The notes under the pieces were generated by a model. That model saw only the letters and a list, made by a program, of their open reading frames with translations, searched no databases and had not been told where the DNA came from. 20,243 bases of DNA from Desulfobacula sp. GTDB lineage: Bacteria > Desulfobacterota > Desulfobacteria > Desulfobacterales > Desulfobacteraceae. The stretch's first letter is position 1, and each line of letters begins with the position of its first letter. Location: contig JAGLNZ010000187.1 in assembly GCA_023139225.1 (NCBI GenBank), forward strand, positions 1 to 20,243. Direction: 5' to 3'. Shown piece after piece: positions 7,728-15,902 of this stretch. The position numbers were made by a program, and so were the translations under genes.

Positions 7728-9503
7728 CTACTCTTCCTCAGCAGGCAATCCATTATCATCCCAGTCCCTTGCCTTGTAATATCCTTTAAGGAGTTGTTTC
7801 ATTGTATCTTCGGTTATAATCTGATTTGTTTCAGGCAGCGCTTCTTTATGGAATCGCTTGGGAAGCAAGTCATCTTCCGGAACAAGCCCCTCCCTCAAAT
7901 TGAATTTTCGGGTATCGTTGGAAATCCCTGCAGCAATCTTCCGCATGTCCTCCTTGTCAAGCTCAAGGCCGGTGACTCCTTTTATAATTTGGGATAACTC
8001 TTCCCATTGATAAAGATCTCTGTAAAACCGGCAACAAATTAAGGTGTCAAAAATGGTTAGCCTGTCTTCCCATTCTGTAAACATTTCGGCTTTTCCATCC
8101 ATTTCATCAGGGTCAATCATTCCTGATAGTTCAGGTTTGTAAAAAGTGGATCGAAGATGGCAAGCCCCTCGGGGAGAAGATCCATAGGCTAAGCCCATGC
8201 CCTTTAAAATCCTTGGGTCGTATCCTGCAGGTTCTAACCCTTTTACATGAATAGCCTGATCCTCCATTCCCCATTCTTTGGCAGCGTTTACAATGCCCTT
8301 TGCAAGGATGTCGCCGATTCCTTTTCTGGCTGAGATATCCTTAAGAAGAATTGCTATTTGATCTACCTGACCATATTCGATTTTATAATCTACTTTGCTC
8401 TGGAGCACCGCTTCAATGGTAAACGCCACAAGGTTACCCCCGGTAATTGTATCTATCCCCAGCCTATCACAAAGATCGTTGAGATAGACTATTTCTTCAA
8501 TGGTGTCCACCATGCAAAGACCACCAAACGAATATATTGTTTCATACTCTGGTCCTTCAATGGTAAGCCCTTTATGCCGTCCTTTTTTTACAGTGGCAAG
8601 CCTTCCGCAGGCGAGGAAGCATTTAAGGCAGGCATTGGCCTTAACATCACATCTTTTATGCAAAGCAGTTGCATTGATGTTCTCCTGATGAGGCACTCGC
8701 CCCTTTTTCCAATATTCTGTAGGAAACCCGCCAACATTGTTCATGATATCAACAAGCATGGGAGTTCCCATTGTCTTGTAAGCAAAAACCCCGGCATCTT
8801 CTTTTGAACGAATTGCCAGTGTCTTTGAAAAATCCTTTACCAGTAAAGAATCGGCCAATTTTTTTTTAGATTTTCCACTGAATACGATGGCTTTAATATT
8901 TTTTGAGCCCATTACCGCACCGACCCCTGTGCGACCGGCACTTCGCCAGTAATCATTTTCAATGACTGCAAAACTGACAAGATTTTCACCAGCAGGTCCG
9001 ATGGTGATGACCCCACATTTTTTAGAGTCAGGGCGGTTTGCTTTAATCCACGCCTTGACTCTATCTTGTGTCTCAAAAGTATCCAGACCCCATAGATCTT
9101 CTGCGGAATGGAAGATCACGCTGCCTTCGGATATTTCCAGCCACATTGGCCTGTCTGCCGATCCATAGATCATTATAGCGTCAAAACCGGTTGCAGCCAT
9201 ATACTCGGCAACCGTTCCGCCGGAATAGGATTCTGAATAGAAGCCCGTCTGTGGGGACTTTGTATAAACGCCGTAACGGCAGGATCCCCATATCGGTGTT
9301 CCAGCAACAGGTCCGGTAGCGAATATGATATGATTTTCAGGACTTAACGGGTTGACACCAGGCGGATTATTTTCAAGCAGAAGGTGTGTGGCAAGACCTT
9401 TTCCTCCGAGTTTATTCCGAAGAATTCTATCCGGAAGTGTTTTTAATTCAATAGATTCCTGTGACATATTAATCCGGAGCAGTAAATTATAAAAACCAAA
9501 CAT
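7728..9503 (-). CDS. aor: Aldehyde:ferredoxin oxidoreductase (tungsten/molybdopterin AOR family)
   Basis: A 591-aa AOR-family enzyme, which oxidises aldehydes to carboxylic acids with ferredoxin, or the reverse, in the cytoplasm. The N-terminus MFGFYNLLLRIN, GPVAGTPIWGSCRYG and GRTGVGAVMGSKNIKA (190-204) are family hallmarks. The 4Fe-4S ligands appear as Cys292, Cys295, Cys299 (CLKCFLAC) and Cys490 or Cys491. The EGPEYET stretch (316-322) and His449 in RGACHLR sit where AORs place the catalytic Glu and His. The start has AGGAGG about 11 bp upstream. It is the last gene of the liv/alcohol dehydrogenase unit, 56 bp after the dehydrogenase, and ends before a strong terminator. Context suggests it oxidises the aldehyde made by that dehydrogenase; the substrate cannot be told from sequence. 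Confidence 0.93.
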   Translation of the reverse strand: MFGFYNLLLRINMSQESIELKTLPDRILRNKLGGKGLATHLLLENNPPGVNPLSPENHIIFATGPVAGTPIWGSCRYGVYTKSPQTGFYSESYSGGTVAEYMAATGFDAIMIYGSADRPMWLEISEGSVIFHSAEDLWGLDTFETQDRVKAWIKANRPDSKKCGVITIGPAGENLVSFAVIENDYWRSAGRTGVGAVMGSKNIKAIVFSGKSKKKLADSLLVKDFSKTLAIRSKEDAGVFAYKTMGTPMLVDIMNNVGGFPTEYWKKGRVPHQENINATALHKRCDVKANACLKCFLACGRLATVKKGRHKGLTIEGPEYETIYSFGGLCMVDTIEEIVYLNDLCDRLGIDTITGGNLVAFTIEAVLQSKVDYKIEYGQVDQIAILLKDISARKGIGDILAKGIVNAAKEWGMEDQAIHVKGLEPAGYDPRILKGMGLAYGSSPRGACHLRSTFYKPELSGMIDPDEMDGKAEMFTEWEDRLTIFDTLICCRFYRDLYQWEELSQIIKGVTGLELDKEDMRKIAAGISNDTRKFNLREGLVPEDDLLPKRFHKEALPETNQIITEDTMKQLLKGYYKARDWDDNGLPAEEE

Positions 9504-9559
9504 TTAAATCAAGCCTCCTATTTTACGAGTTCAAAATAAATTCCGTTGTATCCTATGGA

Positions 9560-10717
9560 TCAAAGTACTTTCCGATAAATCTCTTCAGCGTCTTTGATCG
9601 TTAGGTTCCTTGGATTGTTGGCAAGAAGCCTGGTCACCTTCATTACACCATCTGCAAGCATTGGAATGTCTGAATCACTGACTCCAAATTTACTAAGATG
9701 GCATGGAAGTTGAAGATCTTCAACTAGACAGCGCATTGCATTTAAAGCAGAATTTGCCGAATCTTTCAGACTCAAACCTGTTGTATTTTCTCCCAGCATG
9801 TTGGCCAGGGCGGCAAACTTTTTCAGGTTGCCCAACATATTAAATTCCATAACAGGGACCAGCATGATACTGTTTGCAACACCGTGGGGTATATGAAATT
9901 CAGCACCAATTGGGTAGGCAAAGGCATGGACAGCCGTGACACCTGCATTGGCAAAGGCCATTCCTGCCAAAAGGCTTCCTTCCAGCATGTTAGAACGGGC
10001 TTCAATATTTGTTCCATTGGCAAAGGCCGTCCTTATATTCTTGCTGATAAGCTTTATGGCCTGAACGGCAAAAATATCAGTTATGGAGTTTGCATTATTT
10101 GAAGTATAAGCCTCTATGGCGTGTATTAGTGCATCCATGCCCGTCGCAGCAGTGATGTGTGGTGGAAGTCCAAGGCAGAGTTCAGGATCCAGAATAGCAA
10201 CATCTGGAAAAAGATAGGGGCTCACGATTCCCTTTTTGAGCTTTTCATCATGATCAGAGAGAATAACAATGGGCGTCACCTCACTTCCGGTGCCGGCGGT
10301 TGTGGGAATGATGATGGTTTTAAGTCCGGGACCCGGTATAAGATCAATGCCGAAATAGGAAGCAATATCTCCGGTGCTTACAGCAAGTATTGCCGCTGCT
10401 TTGGCGATGTCAATGGGTGATCCGCCCCCAATTCCAATAACAAGATCTGCCCCTTCCTCTTTAATGGCTAAAGAGGCTTCGACTGCGATTTCAAGGCGCG
10501 GGTCGGGCTCTACCTTGTCAAATATAGAAAAACTAATTTTAAAATTTTTAAGCAGCGCTCCAAGTTTTTCTGAAATACCTGCTTCAACTATGCCTTTATC
10601 TGTTATTATCATAATTTTTTTACAGTCAAGACGATTGATTTCATCAACTGCTCTTGCAAGAGAGCCAAATCCCATAATAATACGTGGTGTTGTCTGAAAC
10701 ATTTTTATATTTTCCAT
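9560..10717 (-). CDS. Iron-containing alcohol dehydrogenase
   Basis: A 385-aa group III (iron-dependent) alcohol dehydrogenase, interconverting an alcohol and an aldehyde with NAD(P). The dinucleotide motif is GIGGGSPID (95-103). PTTAGTGSEVT (138-148) is the family loop. Metal ligands are Asp195 and His199 (GMDALIHAIEAY), His264 (AVHAFAYP) and His278 (HIPHG). The C-terminus NNPRNLTIKDAEEIYRKVL is typical. An in-frame GTG lies 6 bp upstream at 10723; AGGAG is 4 bp from the GTG and 10 bp from the ATG, so either could be used. It lies 70 bp downstream of livF and 56 bp upstream of AOR with no terminator between, so one operon is likely. Together with AOR it forms an alcohol-to-aldehyde-to-acid route. 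Confidence 0.92.
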   Translation of the reverse strand: MENIKMFQTTPRIIMGFGSLARAVDEINRLDCKKIMIITDKGIVEAGISEKLGALLKNFKISFSIFDKVEPDPRLEIAVEASLAIKEEGADLVIGIGGGSPIDIAKAAAILAVSTGDIASYFGIDLIPGPGLKTIIIPTTAGTGSEVTPIVILSDHDEKLKKGIVSPYLFPDVAILDPELCLGLPPHITAATGMDALIHAIEAYTSNNANSITDIFAVQAIKLISKNIRTAFANGTNIEARSNMLEGSLLAGMAFANAGVTAVHAFAYPIGAEFHIPHGVANSIMLVPVMEFNMLGNLKKFAALANMLGENTTGLSLKDSANSALNAMRCLVEDLQLPCHLSKFGVSDSDIPMLADGVMKVTRLLANNPRNLTIKDAEEIYRKVL

Positions 10718-10787
10718 TGTCACTGCACTCCTATTCTGAATCTATAATATTTTTCGTATTTCTGATCTGATGCGCACGGGTTTTGAA

Positions 10788-11492
10788 TCAGACAGCCAGA
10801 TATGTTTTGTGTATTTCCTTTTCATCTTTGAACTCTTCTATACTTCCATGGTAAACGCTATGGCCCTTGTCAATAACAATCACCCGATCTGAAACTGCCA
10901 ATGAAAATCTTAGATTCTGTTCAGAAAGAAGGATGGTCGTTTCTGCTTTTTTAAGGGATAAAACCAGCCCTTTTAGATCTGCAACTATCACAGGAGACAA
11001 CCCTTCTGTCGGCTCGTCCATAACCATTACATCCGGGTTTCCCATAAGAGCCCTGGCAATGGTAAGTAATTGTTGTTCTCCGCCGGAGAGAGTTCCTCCC
11101 AAGCGGTTTGTCATATCCTTTAAAATTGGGAATATATCCAAGACAGTGTCAATATTCCATTGTCCCTTACGCCCGGGGACTTTACCAAGTTCAAGGTTCT
11201 CCTTGATGGTGAACGGTCCAAGGATCCTTCGATCTTCAGGTACAAATCCCAACCCTAATCTTGCCATTTTATAGGGTTGAAATCCCGTACAGTTTTTACC
11301 TTTCAATAAAAGCTCTCCACTTTTGGGGGGCGTAAGTCCCATTATAGATCGGAGTGTTGTTGTCTTCCCAGCCCCGTTTCTTCCCATAAGGCAGACTGTT
11401 TCACCCGGTTTGACATTCAAGCTGATATCAAAAAGAATATGACTCCTGTCATAAAAGGTATTAAAATTTTTGGCTTCTAGAATATATTCCAT
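10788..11492 (-). CDS. livF: Branched-chain amino acid-type ABC transporter ATP-binding protein LivF
   Basis: A 234-aa ABC ATPase of the LivF type. Walker A is GRNGAGKT (37-44), the signature is LSGGEQQ (135-141), Walker B is VMVMDEP (155-161), and the Q-loop region GLGFVPEDR is characteristic of LivF. It powers uptake with LivG through LivH and LivM. I prefer ATG 11492, which overlaps the livG TGA by one base (TGATG) and has GAGGAG 5 bp away; a GTG one codon earlier is too close to that ribosome site. It is the last transporter gene, followed by the alcohol dehydrogenase. Sequence alone cannot say whether leucine-type amino acids, amides or aromatic acids are carried. Confidence 0.93.
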   Translation of the reverse strand: MEYILEAKNFNTFYDRSHILFDISLNVKPGETVCLMGRNGAGKTTTLRSIMGLTPPKSGELLLKGKNCTGFQPYKMARLGLGFVPEDRRILGPFTIKENLELGKVPGRKGQWNIDTVLDIFPILKDMTNRLGGTLSGGEQQLLTIARALMGNPDVMVMDEPTEGLSPVIVADLKGLVLSLKKAETTILLSEQNLRFSLAVSDRVIVIDKGHSVYHGSIEEFKDEKEIHKTYLAV

Positions 11493-12244
11493 CACAGCTC
11501 CTCACCAAGGTAAGCGGTTATAACTTCCTTATTGTTTTGAATTTCTTCGGGACTGCCTTCAGCCAGTAAAGTACCCTGTTGTAGAACCCTTACTATCTGT
11601 GCAATATCAAAAACCATGTCCATATCGTGTTCGATAAAAATGAGCGTAAGATCAAATTCTTTCCATAGTTTTTTTATTAAATTCTGGGTCACCTTCCGTT
11701 CTTCCGGACTCATTCCTGCAGTAGGTTCATCCAGCAGAAGAAGCTCAGGTTTCAAAGCAAGAGCAATACCTATGTCAAGAAGTTTTTGATCTCCATGTGC
11801 CAATTCAAAAGCAAACCGTTGAGCCTGACTTTCCAGACCAAGGCTTTCAAGGATGGCATATGCCTGCTCGGTTGCCTGCTTGAACTTAAGCATGGGCCGC
11901 CAGAATTTTTTTGTCTTATTCATTCTGGACAGACAGGCAACCTTGATATTGTCCAAAACGGATTCGTCAGGGAACAGGGAAGAAATCTGAAATGCACGTC
12001 CAATACCTGAAAAAACTATTTTCTGGGGTGTTTGTCCCACAAGGTCCTTTCCTTTGAAAAGGACTTTACCTGTATCCGGAAGGAGGTTTCCTGTGATTTG
12101 ATTGAAAAGTGTTGTTTTACCGGCACCATTGGGTCCGATAATGGCAGATATTTCACCTGGCATTACAGAGATATTGACATTATTTGTCACTTTGAGGCCG
12201 CCAAAGGCTTTGCATACCGATTCTAGTTTAAGGAGAGGGTTCAT
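11492..12244 (-). CDS. livG: Branched-chain amino acid-type ABC transporter ATP-binding protein LivG
   Basis: A 250-aa ABC ATPase of the LivG type. Walker A is GPNGAGKT (37-44), the signature is the degenerate LAHGDQK (148-154) usual for LivG, Walker B is LLLLDEP (168-174), and His206 is the switch. IGRAFQ at the Q-loop and the LivG-specific insert (about 105-130) are present. An ATG 12 bp upstream (12256) is possible, but ATG 12244 has GGAGG 5 bp away, inside the end of livM, and begins 1 nt after the livM stop, so it is preferred. The tight spacing implies translational coupling within the importer operon. Confidence 0.92.
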   Translation of the reverse strand: MNPLLKLESVCKAFGGLKVTNNVNISVMPGEISAIIGPNGAGKTTLFNQITGNLLPDTGKVLFKGKDLVGQTPQKIVFSGIGRAFQISSLFPDESVLDNIKVACLSRMNKTKKFWRPMLKFKQATEQAYAILESLGLESQAQRFAFELAHGDQKLLDIGIALALKPELLLLDEPTAGMSPEERKVTQNLIKKLWKEFDLTLIFIEHDMDMVFDIAQIVRVLQQGTLLAEGSPEEIQNNKEVITAYLGEEL

Positions 12245-12245
12245 T

Positions 12246-13205
12246 TCAACCTCCATGCTTTTTTAGTTTGAGAAATCTGTGTTTAAGCTGAAGGAATTCT
12301 CCAACAAGTCCTTTAGGAAACAAAAGTACCATAATCAATACAATGGTTCCGATGATCAGGGACCAGTATTCAGTATAAGCACCCACAATATCTTCGATGA
12401 GAATCAATGCTATGGCTCCGACAAAGGGGCCGAAAAACTGATTGATGCCACCAAGAACGGTCATCAGGATCACCTCTCCGGAAGTGGTCCAGACAAACAT
12501 GTCTGTATGAATGGAATTGTCCACACCGACCATTAGTCCTCCGGCCAATGCTACAAAAACCGAGGAAACGATATAAATACGAAGTTGATTCCGTCTTACC
12601 CGTCTACCCAGAAACCGTACCCGGTCCGGATTTTGATTGACACATCTTAATACCATACCAAATGGAGAATAGGCGATGCGTTTAAGTATCCAGATGGAAG
12701 CAATAACAATCCCCAGAATAAAATAATAATAGACAATTGGATTGCTGAAAATCCCGGGCTGCATAATGCCGACGACGCCATCATCTCCGCCGGTAAAGTT
12801 ATACCATTTAAACATTATCTGGTACATTAGCTGTGCAAATGCCAGAGTAAGCATTGTAAAATAAACACCGCCGACTCTGATTAAAAGAAGTCCAATCAGG
12901 AGGGCTATAATTGCAGAGGCGACAAGCCCTATTGCCATGCCCGGAAAAAACCATGCGCTGCCAAGGTATTTTACCATGAGACCCACAAAATATGCTCCAA
13001 GGCCATAGTAGAGTGCCTGACCAAAGGAAAGCATTCCTGTTAGACCCCACAGCATGTTAAAAGCAGTGGCAAACAATATCCATATGAGAATATGACTGGC
13101 AAGATTCATTTGATATGTAGATGTCATAAAAACAGGGACCAACCCAAATATTATCATTATTGTAGCCCAGAGAGAGGTTTCTCTAAAACGGCTTTCTGTT
13201 TTCAT
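12246..13205 (-). CDS. livM: Branched-chain amino acid-type ABC transporter permease LivM
   Basis: A 319-aa integral membrane permease with about eight to nine hydrophobic helices. Family stretches include FNMLWGLTGMLSFGQALYYG in the first third, SPFGMVLRCVNQNPDRVRFLG at the cytoplasmic coupling loop, and VLGGINQFFGPFVGAI, the counterpart of the LivM GG-G-GP-GA motif. It forms the substrate channel with LivH and docks on LivG/LivF. GGAAGGTG precedes the ATG, which lies 2 nt after the livH stop. The short basic tail LKLKKHGG is encoded by DNA that also supplies the livG ribosome site. Confidence 0.92.
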   Translation of the reverse strand: MKTESRFRETSLWATIMIIFGLVPVFMTSTYQMNLASHILIWILFATAFNMLWGLTGMLSFGQALYYGLGAYFVGLMVKYLGSAWFFPGMAIGLVASAIIALLIGLLLIRVGGVYFTMLTLAFAQLMYQIMFKWYNFTGGDDGVVGIMQPGIFSNPIVYYYFILGIVIASIWILKRIAYSPFGMVLRCVNQNPDRVRFLGRRVRRNQLRIYIVSSVFVALAGGLMVGVDNSIHTDMFVWTTSGEVILMTVLGGINQFFGPFVGAIALILIEDIVGAYTEYWSLIIGTIVLIMVLLFPKGLVGEFLQLKHRFLKLKKHGG

Positions 13206-13207
13206 GT

Positions 13208-14095
13208 TTACACCTTCCTGATTTTCCGGGGGGAAAAGAGCCCCTCAGGCTTAAAAATAAGAACAATAATCATTACCAGATAGCTGAACAAAGTGGCCCA
13301 CTTCGGGACAATTACAATGCCAAAGGCTGTTAACTCACCGATTAGCAATGCCCCCATCCAGGCACCCCAGAAATTGCCCATGCCGCCAATCACCACAACA
13401 ATCAGGGAATCAATGATCACCTCTACGCCAGCCCCAGGGGTTACAGATCTCAACGGTGCTGCAAGGGCCCCGGTAAAGCCCCCTAAAGCAGTGGCTATTC
13501 CAAAAACCATGGTCATGGTCATCGGCACGTTTATTCCCATGGCGCCCAGCATCTCACGGTCGACAGCAGCAGCTCTGGCTATTTTTCCAGCTCTGGTTTT
13601 ATTCAGTACCCACCATGCAGCCACCACTACAATGATACCAACAACAATGATAAGAAGATTATAACTGGGGATATATAGATCGCCAATTTGCACTGGTCCT
13701 GTGAATCCGGATGGACGTTGAATGGTTTTGTATTCAGTTCCCCAGATAATTTTTACAAGATCATCTATGATCAGAATAAGACAAAAGGTAAGAAGAATCT
13801 GAAACCCTGCTTCATGTTTTCGTCCGTATATCCGCCTTAGCAAAAACACTTCTGCAACTATTCCGACTAACCCTGCACCCAATCCTGATAAGACCAATCC
13901 AAGCCAAAAGTTAACTTGCAGGACACTGATCATCTGGAAAGCCAGATAGGCACCGATCATATAAAATGAGCCATGGGCAAAATTAAAAACATCCCCGACA
14001 CCGAATATCAGTGTAAGTCCGCTTGCTACCAGGAAAAGAAGCGTGGCCACGGTAAGTCCACTGATTAGTTGCATTATAAAAAAAGAAAAATCCAT
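13208..14095 (-). CDS. livH: Branched-chain amino acid-type ABC transporter permease LivH
   Basis: A 295-aa permease with about eight transmembrane segments. LTLIFGVGDVFNFAHGSFYMIG (about 28-49) is the conserved LivH N-terminal signature. The coupling loop is RAAAVDREMLGAMGINV (about 173-189), and VIGGMGNFWGAWMGALLIG carries the permease GG-G-GA motif. It pairs with LivM. It follows livK after 63 bp that hold a stable RNA hairpin, and precedes livM by 2 nt. AAGGAAA lies about 9 bp before the ATG. Expression is likely below that of livK because of the hairpin. Confidence 0.92.
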   Translation of the reverse strand: MDFSFFIMQLISGLTVATLLFLVASGLTLIFGVGDVFNFAHGSFYMIGAYLAFQMISVLQVNFWLGLVLSGLGAGLVGIVAEVFLLRRIYGRKHEAGFQILLTFCLILIIDDLVKIIWGTEYKTIQRPSGFTGPVQIGDLYIPSYNLLIIVVGIIVVVAAWWVLNKTRAGKIARAAAVDREMLGAMGINVPMTMTMVFGIATALGGFTGALAAPLRSVTPGAGVEVIIDSLIVVVIGGMGNFWGAWMGALLIGELTAFGIVIVPKWATLFSYLVMIIVLIFKPEGLFSPRKIRKV

Positions 14096-14114
14096 TAGAC
14101 TGTTTCCTTAGATG

Positions 14115-14144
14115 ATATACAGGAGGCAAAGGCCCCCTGTATAT
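14115..14144 (-). other. Intercistronic RNA hairpin between livK and livH
   Basis: A 12-bp stem with a 6-nt loop. In the - strand RNA all 12 pairs form, one as G-U; read on the + strand the same position is an A-C mismatch. The structure is therefore fully paired only in operon-sense RNA. No U-tract follows, so it is not a classical terminator. Such hairpins after a binding-protein gene commonly protect its mRNA and raise its level over the permeases. Confidence 0.7.
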
Positions 14145-14158
14145 TGATCGCTCGTAAA

Positions 14159-15415
14159 TTATTTTTTCCGTTTCATTTTAATATAGTCAGACGGGGGGAC
14201 AAGATCTTCTGCTTTGTAAACTTTCCAGTTTCCAAGCATTCTTGTCGCAGGAGGAAAATCCTTGTTTGCTACAGTCACACCGATGGCTTGTGTCTGGATC
14301 ATCTGGTGGGTTTCAGGATTAATATAGGATGTGAAACCATCAGGATCTTCCGGCAGTTTTATCTTTAAGCCTTCCAGAGCCTTTATCAGGGCTTCCGTGT
14401 CATCAGGATTCCCGACTTTTTCAACAGCGGCAGCAATGGCATAAATTCCAGCATAGGCACCCTCGGCAGCATAGGTGGGATAACGACCGGTAAGCGCCTT
14501 GAAATTCTTGACAAAATTCTTGTTTTGTTCTGTGTTTGGCCAATTGTTGTAATGACGTGCTCCAAGAATAAGTCCGAGAGGCAGTTCGTCTCCCATGGCA
14601 CTCATCAGCTCATAGTTTCCACCTGCATCAGGGTGGAAATAGGTCATTTTATTAAACAGACCAAATGCCTGGGCCTGTTTGATAAATGCGACAGTGTCTC
14701 CGCCCCAGAATCCTGAAACAAGCACATCGGGTTTATCATTGAGTATTGATGTAATATATGACGTGTAGTCAGGGGCGTATATTTTTGGCCAGTATTCCCC
14801 AACAACTTTGAATTCAACGCCGAGGCGCTCAAGACTATATTTGATCTCATCAAACTGACTGTGCCCATAGGAGTAGTCCGGTCCGATAAATGCAATGGTT
14901 TTCCAGGGTTTGGTTTTTTTCAGTTCCTGGAGGTACAAGGCACCTGAAGCCATGGACTGAAATGTGTTGTTTGACACCCGAAAATAGTAGGGCTGAAAAT
15001 TATCAACTGTAAGACGAGTGGATGCGTGGTCCGTACCAATAAAAATCTTTTTTTCCTGTTTGGACACTTCGGTTACGGCAAGACCGACTCCCGAACTGAC
15101 AACGCCGAACAGAAAATTAACCTTATCTTCTGATATGTAGCGTTTTGCCACTCGAATTGCATAAGCGGCTTTTACCTTGCTGTCGTTAAAAGTGGCATCA
15201 ATTTTATATCCGGCAGCACCACCTTTTGCATTGATTTCATTAATAGCTATTTCAGCCGCAGCAACCGAATCTTTTCCATAAAGACCGGCCCGACCAGTCA
15301 TGGGATACAACCCTCCGATTTTTATCAATTTGTCTGCTGCAGAAACACCTGCTGGAGCGACACAAAAAGCAAACATGGCTACAATTAAACAAATCCAACG
15401 TTTTTTACTGTGCAT
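14159..15415 (-). CDS. livK: Periplasmic substrate-binding protein of the ABC importer (LivK type)
   Basis: A 418-aa periplasmic binding protein of the leucine/amide receptor class. A Sec signal peptide covers residues 1 to about 26 (MHSKKRW, hydrophobic core, VSA before ADK). Mature sequence shows IGGLYPMTGRAGLYGKD and AAEIAINEINAKGG, hallmarks of the family, then two-lobe Venus-flytrap features such as GVVSSGVGLAV and FIGPDYSYG. It captures the substrate and delivers it to LivHM. There is no lipobox, so it is soluble in the periplasm. GAGGAGG precedes the ATG. It is the first gene of the liv-adh-aor unit, with a sigma-54 promoter about 300 bp upstream. The real ligand is unknown; relatives bind amino acids, amides, urea or aromatic acids. 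Confidence 0.92.
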   Translation of the reverse strand: MHSKKRWICLIVAMFAFCVAPAGVSAADKLIKIGGLYPMTGRAGLYGKDSVAAAEIAINEINAKGGAAGYKIDATFNDSKVKAAYAIRVAKRYISEDKVNFLFGVVSSGVGLAVTEVSKQEKKIFIGTDHASTRLTVDNFQPYYFRVSNNTFQSMASGALYLQELKKTKPWKTIAFIGPDYSYGHSQFDEIKYSLERLGVEFKVVGEYWPKIYAPDYTSYITSILNDKPDVLVSGFWGGDTVAFIKQAQAFGLFNKMTYFHPDAGGNYELMSAMGDELPLGLILGARHYNNWPNTEQNKNFVKNFKALTGRYPTYAAEGAYAGIYAIAAAVEKVGNPDDTEALIKALEGLKIKLPEDPDGFTSYINPETHQMIQTQAIGVTVANKDFPPATRMLGNWKVYKAEDLVPPSDYIKMKRKK

Positions 15416-15612
15416 TACCTTCCTCCTCGATCTATTGTTAATGTTAAAGAAAACTGCCTTATGGCAACCCCTTCCAATCTCTCATTTAAATTAGAATTGC
15501 GGACATGCCTGTTGAATAATTTGGCATGTTGCCCTAAGTTAAAAAAAAGCTGTTTAATACTCGTCGAGATAGTTCAGCCGAAAAACTCCAGTCATATCTT
15601 AAATTTTTGGGG

Positions 15613-15628
15613 AGCAAGCGGCTTACCT
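15613..15628 (-). promoter_or_regulatory. Possible secondary sigma-54 promoter
   Basis: The - strand reads AGGTAAGCCGCTTGCT. The GG and GC pairs are 10 bp apart and the TTGC box is perfect, but the -24 box is GGTAAG rather than GGCACG. It is 104 bp nearer livK than the main promoter and would start near 15602. It may be chance. Confidence 0.35.
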
Positions 15629-15716
15629 ACCCACCAGTCAGGATCATGAGGCATCTTTTTCTCCTATCCGTCTTTTGAACAAAGATTTCAATTCATGACC
15701 AGCCTCTTCTTTCACT

Positions 15717-15732
15717 TGCAACGAGCATGCCA
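15717..15732 (-). promoter_or_regulatory. Sigma-54 (-24/-12) promoter of livK operon
   Basis: The - strand reads TGGCATGCTCGTTGCA, matching TGGCAC-N5-TTGCA with a single C-to-T change that is itself common (Y). GG (15731-15730) and GC (15719-15718) have the required 10-bp spacing. Transcription should begin near 15706. Upstream palindromes and an adjacent AAA+ activator gene are the expected partners of such a promoter. Confidence 0.88.
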
Positions 15733-15748
15733 TGGGTTTCTGATATGT

Positions 15749-15761
15749 TAATATGTTGAAA
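15749..15761 (-). promoter_or_regulatory. IHF-like site
   Basis: The - strand TTTCAACATATTA differs from the IHF consensus WATCAA-N4-TTR at one position. It lies between the promoter and the activator palindromes, where DNA bending is usually needed. The region is AT-rich, so a chance match is possible. Confidence 0.4.
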
Positions 15762-15806
15762 TTAAAGGATAAAATGTATTTCTATTTTATAGAGAGAGGG
15801 GGGTGT

Positions 15807-15822
15807 ATTGCAATTTTGCAAT
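15807..15822. promoter_or_regulatory. Activator palindrome A (ATTGCA-N4-TGCAAT)
   Basis: ATTGCA-ATTT-TGCAAT; with the inner bases the arms extend to 7 bp. Its centre is about 109 bp upstream of the predicted start. It shares arms and spacing exactly with sites B and C, so one dimeric protein probably binds all three. Confidence 0.75.
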
Positions 15823-15886
15823 GAACTTCGCAAAATTAAGGTTAGTTGATAAAAAAATACTTGTTGACAGTGGCCTTGCAGCGGTT

Positions 15887-15902
15887 ATTGCATTTGTGCA
15901 AT
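15887..15902. promoter_or_regulatory. Activator palindrome B (ATTGCA-N4-TGCAAT)
   Basis: ATTGCA-TTTG-TGCAAT, centred about 189 bp upstream of the predicted start, 80 bp from site A and 18 bp from site C. It abuts the stop codon of the activator gene. Confidence 0.75.

Larger units (their letters stand above)
15416..15902 (-). promoter_or_regulatory. Sigma-54 control region between activator gene and livK
   Basis: No credible gene lies in these 487 bp. They hold, in the direction of transcription, two palindromic activator sites next to the activator stop codon (one just inside the gene), a third about 80 bp on, an AT-rich stretch with an IHF-like site, a consensus -24/-12 promoter, and a leader of about 290 nt ending in the livK ribosome site. 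A second, weaker -24/-12 match lies inside the leader. The leader is long enough to carry extra control, but I saw no recognisable riboswitch. Confidence 0.8.

Noticed and set aside
8358..8807. 149-codon open frame on the + strand inside the AOR gene
   Set aside because: Antisense shadow of a well-conserved gene, with no ribosome site or family resemblance.
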